In this document: positions 7,054 through 10,972 of the stretch, piece after piece | Position numbering within the stretch: position 1 is the first letter of the stretch | How the letters are laid out: every line of letters begins with the position of its first letter | Notes under the pieces: model-generated | Seen by the model: the letters and a program-made list of their open reading frames with translations, nothing else | Databases searched by the model: none | What the model was told of the DNA's origin: nothing | Made by a program: the position numbers and the translations under genes | Assembly (NCBI GenBank): GCA_039190005.1 | Contig: JBCCYM010000059.1 | Span: 1-10,972, forward strand | Source of the DNA: JBCCYM01 sp039190005 | GTDB taxonomy: Bacteria; Pseudomonadota; Gammaproteobacteria; UBA12402 | Length of the DNA: 10,972 nt | Direction of reading: 5' to 3'

Positions 7054-8766
7054 ATGCATGAACTAATTACAGCACATGGCGGTAAGTTAATAAACTTAAT
7101 GTTACCGCCAGAAAAAGCGACGGCGATGAAAGCCGAAATTGTGAACTTACCATCCTGGTCTCTCACCCAACGACAATTATGTGATGTTGAACTGCTACTC
7201 AATGGTGGTTTTTCACCGCTGGAAGGCTTTATGACCGAGGCTGATTACAACAGTGTACTCCATCATCTTCGCTTAGCTGAAAAAAATGTGGTATGGCCGA
7301 TGCCAATTACACTTGATGTTAACGAAGCATTCGCCGATGCATTAAAAGTTGGCGATAAAATCGTCTTACGTGATTTTGAACAAGTCCCCCTGGCAATACT
7401 CAACATTTCCGATATTTGGCAGCCGGATAAAGCTGTAGAAGCCCAGCAGGTGTTTGCCACGCAAAGCCAGGCACATCCAGCCGTTAACTATTTATTCAAT
7501 ACGGCTGGCAAAATATATATTGGCGGCAAATTAACCGGATTGAATACACCGCATCATTATGATTTTACCCATCTGCGCCGCACACCACATGAATTAAGAG
7601 ATTTCTTCATCAAGCAAGGTTGGCAACGCATTGTTGGTTTCCAAACACGCAATCCCATGCACCGCGCACATCAAGAGTTAACTTTTCGCGCCGCCAAACT
7701 CAAGGAAGCGAATCTATTGATTCAACCGGTAGTCGGCATGACCAAACCTGGTGATGTTGATCATTATACCCGTGTTCGTTGCTATGAGAAAATCCTACCC
7801 AACTACCCTGAACAAACCACAGCCCTCAGCTTACTACCATTGGCAATGCGTATGGGCGGACCGCGTGAAGCCTTATGGCATGCCATTATCCGTAAAAATT
7901 ATGGCTGCACCCATTTTATAGTTGGCAGAGACCATGCTGGACCAGGCAAAGATGATAATGGGGAAGATTTTTATCATCCGTATGCCGCGCAAGAATTAGT
8001 TAAAAAATATCAGGATGAGATTGAAATTGAAATGGTACCGTTTCAGGAAATGGTTTATCTGGAAGATCGAGCTGAATATGTGCCAGTCAATGAAGTAGAA
8101 TCAGGACAGAAAATATTAAAAATATCTGGCACTGAATTCCGCCGCCGTTTACAAAAAGGGCTAGATATTCCGGCATGGTTCTCGTATCCTGATGTCATTG
8201 CTGAATTAAGAAAAACCCATCCGCCGAAACAAAGGCAAGGTTTTACTGTATTTTTTACCGGATTATCTGGTGCCGGCAAATCAACCCTCGCCAATGCTCT
8301 GCTGGTTAAATTTATGGAAAGTGGCAAACGTCCAGTCACCTTGCTCGATGGTGATATTGTACGAAAAAAACTTTCCAGTGAATTAACCTTTAGCAAAGCA
8401 CACCGTGATTTAAATATCTTACGCATTGGCTTTGTTGCCAGTGAAATTACCAAAAACGGCGGTATTGCTATCTGTGCGCCTATTGCGCCTTATGAATCAG
8501 TAAGGCAACAAGTGCGTCAAGAAATTTCGGCACATGGTGGTTTCATTGAAGTACATGTGGCAACCTCACTAGAAATATGCGAATCTCGCGACAGAAAAGG
8601 CCTATACGCCCAAGCACGCGCGGGACAAATCAAAGGATTTACTGGCATAGATGATCCCTATGAAACACCAACAAATCCAGAGCTTGTTATCGATACTGGC
8701 AACACCTCAGTACTCGAAAGTGTACAGCAAATACTATTAAAACTGGAAAAACTTGGGTATCTATAA
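7054..8766 (+). CDS. sat: bifunctional ATP sulfurylase / APS kinase (PAPS synthesis)
   Basis: 570 aa with two enzymes in one chain. Residues 1 to about 390 are a Sat/Met3-type ATP sulfurylase: LITAHGGKLINL at the start, QTRNPMHRAH (197-206) and GRDHAGPG (291-298) are the nucleotide and sulfate binding motifs. Residues from about 395 to the end are an APS kinase with Walker A GLSGAGKST (403-411), DGD at 432-434 and the lid region KGLYAQARAG then FTGIDDPYE (to 537). The first half makes APS from ATP and sulfate, the second phosphorylates it to PAPS, in the cytoplasm. The kinase motifs are intact, so it should be active as a PAPS synthase. No CysH or sulfite reductase is nearby; the sulfotransferase two genes downstream suggests the product feeds sulfation rather than only cysteine synthesis. 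The ATG is chosen because the family's typical N-terminus begins right there; no clear Shine-Dalgarno is seen. Confidence 0.96.
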   Translation: MHELITAHGGKLINLMLPPEKATAMKAEIVNLPSWSLTQRQLCDVELLLNGGFSPLEGFMTEADYNSVLHHLRLAEKNVVWPMPITLDVNEAFADALKVGDKIVLRDFEQVPLAILNISDIWQPDKAVEAQQVFATQSQAHPAVNYLFNTAGKIYIGGKLTGLNTPHHYDFTHLRRTPHELRDFFIKQGWQRIVGFQTRNPMHRAHQELTFRAAKLKEANLLIQPVVGMTKPGDVDHYTRVRCYEKILPNYPEQTTALSLLPLAMRMGGPREALWHAIIRKNYGCTHFIVGRDHAGPGKDDNGEDFYHPYAAQELVKKYQDEIEIEMVPFQEMVYLEDRAEYVPVNEVESGQKILKISGTEFRRRLQKGLDIPAWFSYPDVIAELRKTHPPKQRQGFTVFFTGLSGAGKSTLANALLVKFMESGKRPVTLLDGDIVRKKLSSELTFSKAHRDLNILRIGFVASEITKNGGIAICAPIAPYESVRQQVRQEISAHGGFIEVHVATSLEICESRDRKGLYAQARAGQIKGFTGIDDPYETPTNPELVIDTGNTSVLESVQQILLKLEKLGYL

Positions 8767-10048
8767 GGTGCTAATTGCCTATAAATTAAAGCAATTTCTA
8801 GTTGATGATATTGCTCGCAATACATTATTCACCCTGATAATAAGAGGATTTTCATCGTTATGTGGACTTATTGCTTTTTTCCTACTAGCAAGATTACTGA
8901 GCACTAACAAAATGGGTATGTTTGTCTTCGGTTACGGCATGGCTCAACTCGCTGGTGGATTTTTGGCTTTAGGCACTAGCGGATTGTTACCTAAAACCAT
9001 TGGACAATTCCAGGGGGACAACAAAGCACAATATGCGCTATCTACTAGAAATTGGTTTGTGGTACGAGGATTTGCTCTATGTTTACTTGTTGCCATCGGC
9101 TTTGGTATTTTAAATTACTATCGCAACAGCACATTCACACCGGCATTTTGGGCTTTTTTATTCGTGATACCCTACGTTTTATTTCAATTCCATAATAACA
9201 TGCTAATTGGCTGTAAACATATTATGCAAGCCAATTGGATGCGACTCGCACAACAACTGTTATGGGTATTATTTTTGGTTTTATGTTACTTGTTTTCCTG
9301 GCACGAAAACTTGCCAATCTTTGCCGTTACCATTGCTAGTATTATTGTTGTGCTATATGTCTACAAGCCTCAGCAAATTTCTTCATTTAAAATGGCAAAA
9401 CCCATTGGCTCTATCTTTGCTTTTCTTATGTTAAGCAGTGTCAATATTATCAATAGTCGAGTTGATTTAGTTTTACTTAAATTCTTTTCTAATAATCATC
9501 AAATTGCCATATATGGCGTAGCTTTACAGTGGAGCTCTATCATCAGCTTTGTTTTAGTAGCAATCAATTCAAATATCATGGCTCATATTGCTGATATTTA
9601 TGTTAACCATGAACGAGAAAAATTACAGGCAGAACTGACTCATTGTGTTAAAATCATTTTTTATCTCACTATTCCCATCTTGGTTATTTTATGTATTATT
9701 GGGAAATGGGCTTTTATTTTATACGGCAAGGACTATACAGCAAGCTATCCAGTATTTTTACTTCTGATCATTGGACAAATAATCAATGTTATTTTTGGTA
9801 GTGTTGCATCAGTACTGATGATGACTCGTTATGCAAAAATAGTCGCTTACACCATGCTAGCAGCATTATGCATAAATATATTACTTGGCATATTACTAGC
9901 ACCACGTTATTCAGCAGCTGGTGTAGCTACTGCTGTCACCATGAGTTTTATTTTCTGGAATATTATATTATATTTTATTGTACGTATAAAATTAAACGTG
10001 GATACTTCTATTTTCAGTCTATTTTTTAAAAGAAAATTACTATTATGA
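8753..10048 (+). CDS. Wzx/MATE-like polysaccharide flippase
   Basis: 431 aa, almost entirely hydrophobic with about 12 predicted membrane helices, of the polysaccharide transport (PST, Wzx-like) group. The N-terminal pattern, a first helix with RGFSSLCGLIAFFLLARLLS followed by GMFVFGYGMAQLAGGF and then the polar PKTIGQ loop (80-85), is typical for these proteins. They flip undecaprenyl-pyrophosphate-linked oligosaccharides to the periplasm. The start is unusual: the frame is closed by a stop at 8738-8740 and the first usable starts are TTG at 8753 or GTG at 8768, both overlapping or abutting the end of the sulfurylase gene; a GGA 5 nt before the TTG favours it. The next ATG is within the second helix and too late. 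The gene ends in an ATGA overlap with the sulfotransferase. Confidence 0.87.
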   Translation: MGIYKVLIAYKLKQFLVDDIARNTLFTLIIRGFSSLCGLIAFFLLARLLSTNKMGMFVFGYGMAQLAGGFLALGTSGLLPKTIGQFQGDNKAQYALSTRNWFVVRGFALCLLVAIGFGILNYYRNSTFTPAFWAFLFVIPYVLFQFHNNMLIGCKHIMQANWMRLAQQLLWVLFLVLCYLFSWHENLPIFAVTIASIIVVLYVYKPQQISSFKMAKPIGSIFAFLMLSSVNIINSRVDLVLLKFFSNNHQIAIYGVALQWSSIISFVLVAINSNIMAHIADIYVNHEREKLQAELTHCVKIIFYLTIPILVILCIIGKWAFILYGKDYTASYPVFLLLIIGQIINVIFGSVASVLMMTRYAKIVAYTMLAALCINILLGILLAPRYSAAGVATAVTMSFIFWNIILYFIVRIKLNVDTSIFSLFFKRKLLL

Positions 10049-10947
10049 AAAAAAAATTACGCGGCCCTAATTTTTTTATTATCGGGGCACCTAAATGCGG
10101 CACTACAGCCATGGCTAATTTTTTAAACCAGCACCCCGAAGTTTATTTTTCAAAACCCAAAGAACCAATGTTCTTTTGCCAGGATTTATCCCCAACTAAA
10201 TATAAAACTTTTGAAAAATATTTGAAGAGTTGTTTCTTTGGAACTAATGAAAACCATAAAGCCATTGGAGAAGGAAGCCCGCTAATTTTATATTCCCAAG
10301 AAGGAATACCGAAAATTCTAGATTATTATCCCACAGCAAAATTTATTGTCATGCTGCGTAATCCTGTGAAAGCAACCGTATCAATGCATGGACATAATTT
10401 CAAAGGGATGTCACAAGAATTATCTAGAGAACTAGAACAATGTTGGCATTACTTGCCAGAAAGGTGGGAACAAAAAAAATTACCACTCAACTGTGAAGCA
10501 CCTATAGCTTTTCAATATGATAGACTCTACAATTATTTCGAACATTTGAATAAATTGTTACAACTTGTTAACAAAAAAAATCTACATATTATTTTATATG
10601 ATGATTTTAAGAAGGATTCTCTTAAAGAGTATAAAAAAATCTGTGGATTTTTAAATATTTCAACAAAATTTGAACCAGAAATAAAAGTCGTGAACAAAAG
10701 GAGTCAAATTAATATGAAATGGTATATCACCTTTTTGCATCATCTTAGTCACATGACTTATAATATCAGAAAAAAATTAAAATTAACACATACAGGCTTA
10801 CTAAATGAGATCATTAAAAAAAATCAAATACCTTTAGAAAAATCAGAATTATCACCTGAATTTATAGCCGAAATGAAACAATTTTTCCGAGAAGATATTA
10901 TTAAAACCTCTAAACTAATTAATAGAGATCTAAGCATGTGGTTATAG
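10045..10947 (+). CDS. PAPS-dependent sulfotransferase
   Basis: 300 aa, the usual size for bacterial carbohydrate-type sulfotransferases. The 5'-phosphosulfate loop IGAPKCGTTAMANFL (13-27), GEGSP (75-79), and the 3'-phosphate site with Arg105 and Ser113 in LRNPVKATVSMH (104-115) are all present, as is IILYDDF (182-188). No signal peptide or membrane segment is visible, so it should act in the cytoplasm on a sugar precursor before the adjacent flippase exports it. Its substrate cannot be read from the sequence; a polysaccharide subunit is the obvious guess. The ATG overlaps the flippase stop (ATGA). The gene has long A tracts (A9 just after the ATG, A8 at 10472, 10573 and 10816) and a more A+T-rich 3' half than its neighbours, which may reflect transfer. 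Only 25 bp follow the stop and no terminator is visible in them. Confidence 0.93.
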   Translation: MKKKLRGPNFFIIGAPKCGTTAMANFLNQHPEVYFSKPKEPMFFCQDLSPTKYKTFEKYLKSCFFGTNENHKAIGEGSPLILYSQEGIPKILDYYPTAKFIVMLRNPVKATVSMHGHNFKGMSQELSRELEQCWHYLPERWEQKKLPLNCEAPIAFQYDRLYNYFEHLNKLLQLVNKKNLHIILYDDFKKDSLKEYKKICGFLNISTKFEPEIKVVNKRSQINMKWYITFLHHLSHMTYNIRKKLKLTHTGLLNEIIKKNQIPLEKSELSPEFIAEMKQFFREDIIKTSKLINRDLSMWL

Positions 10948-10972
10948 AATACAGTTTATAAGCATCAGGCAC

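Noticed and set aside
8055..8453. 132-codon open frame on the minus strand within the Sat-CysC gene
   Set aside because: Antisense to a highly conserved coding region; the protein reads as low-quality shadow sequence rich in Ser/Arg.
1..10972. Mobile element, CRISPR array, tRNA or phage genes
   Set aside because: No transposase, integrase, spaced direct repeats or cloverleaf-like sequences were seen on either strand.

Overview
The window comes from a fairly A+T-rich bacterial chromosome. Protein content (Wzx-type flippase, fused ATP sulfurylase/APS kinase, exported protein with a Sec signal, tight operons with ATG overlaps) fits a Gram-negative bacterium, most likely a gammaproteobacterium. 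I would guess something near Legionellales/Coxiellales, but this is an impression from protein style only; there is no rRNA or other decisive marker.

Left part (1-6232, minus strand): a six-gene operon read right to left from a good sigma70-type promoter at 6204-6232. The order is HAD-UbiA fusion (phosphoribosyl transfer to polyprenyl phosphate, probably with the phosphatase attached), extended-SDR epimerase-like protein, FAD-dependent amine-oxidase-like protein, GtrA membrane protein, DprE1-like FAD oxidase and DprE2-like SDR reductase. The last gene runs off the left edge. Genes are joined by 1-bp (TAATG, TGATG) or 8-bp overlaps or by gaps of 4-8 bp. The UbiA, DprE1 and DprE2 proteins together match the mycobacterial route from phosphoribosyl pyrophosphate to polyprenyl-phospho-beta-D-arabinofuranose, the lipid-linked D-arabinose donor, and GtrA is the usual candidate for its membrane translocation. 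The epimerase-like and FAD proteins are extra to the mycobacterial core and may add a further sugar modification.

Middle (6285-7053): one minus-strand gene for a small exported protein of unknown function with a strong Shine-Dalgarno sequence, then a divergent promoter region of about 200 bp.

Right part (7054-10947, plus strand): a three-gene operon from a TTGATA-16-TATAAT promoter: bifunctional ATP sulfurylase/APS kinase (makes PAPS), Wzx/MATE-like polysaccharide flippase and a PAPS-dependent sulfotransferase, with overlapping reading frames. This looks like a self-contained module that makes the sulfate donor, sulfates a glycan and exports a lipid-linked glycan.

Together the two modules suggest a surface-glycan region in which D-arabinose (or a derivative) and sulfate are added to a cell-surface polymer. 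No glycosyltransferase that would use the arabinose donor lies inside the window. No tRNA, rRNA, CRISPR array, IS element or integrase was seen.
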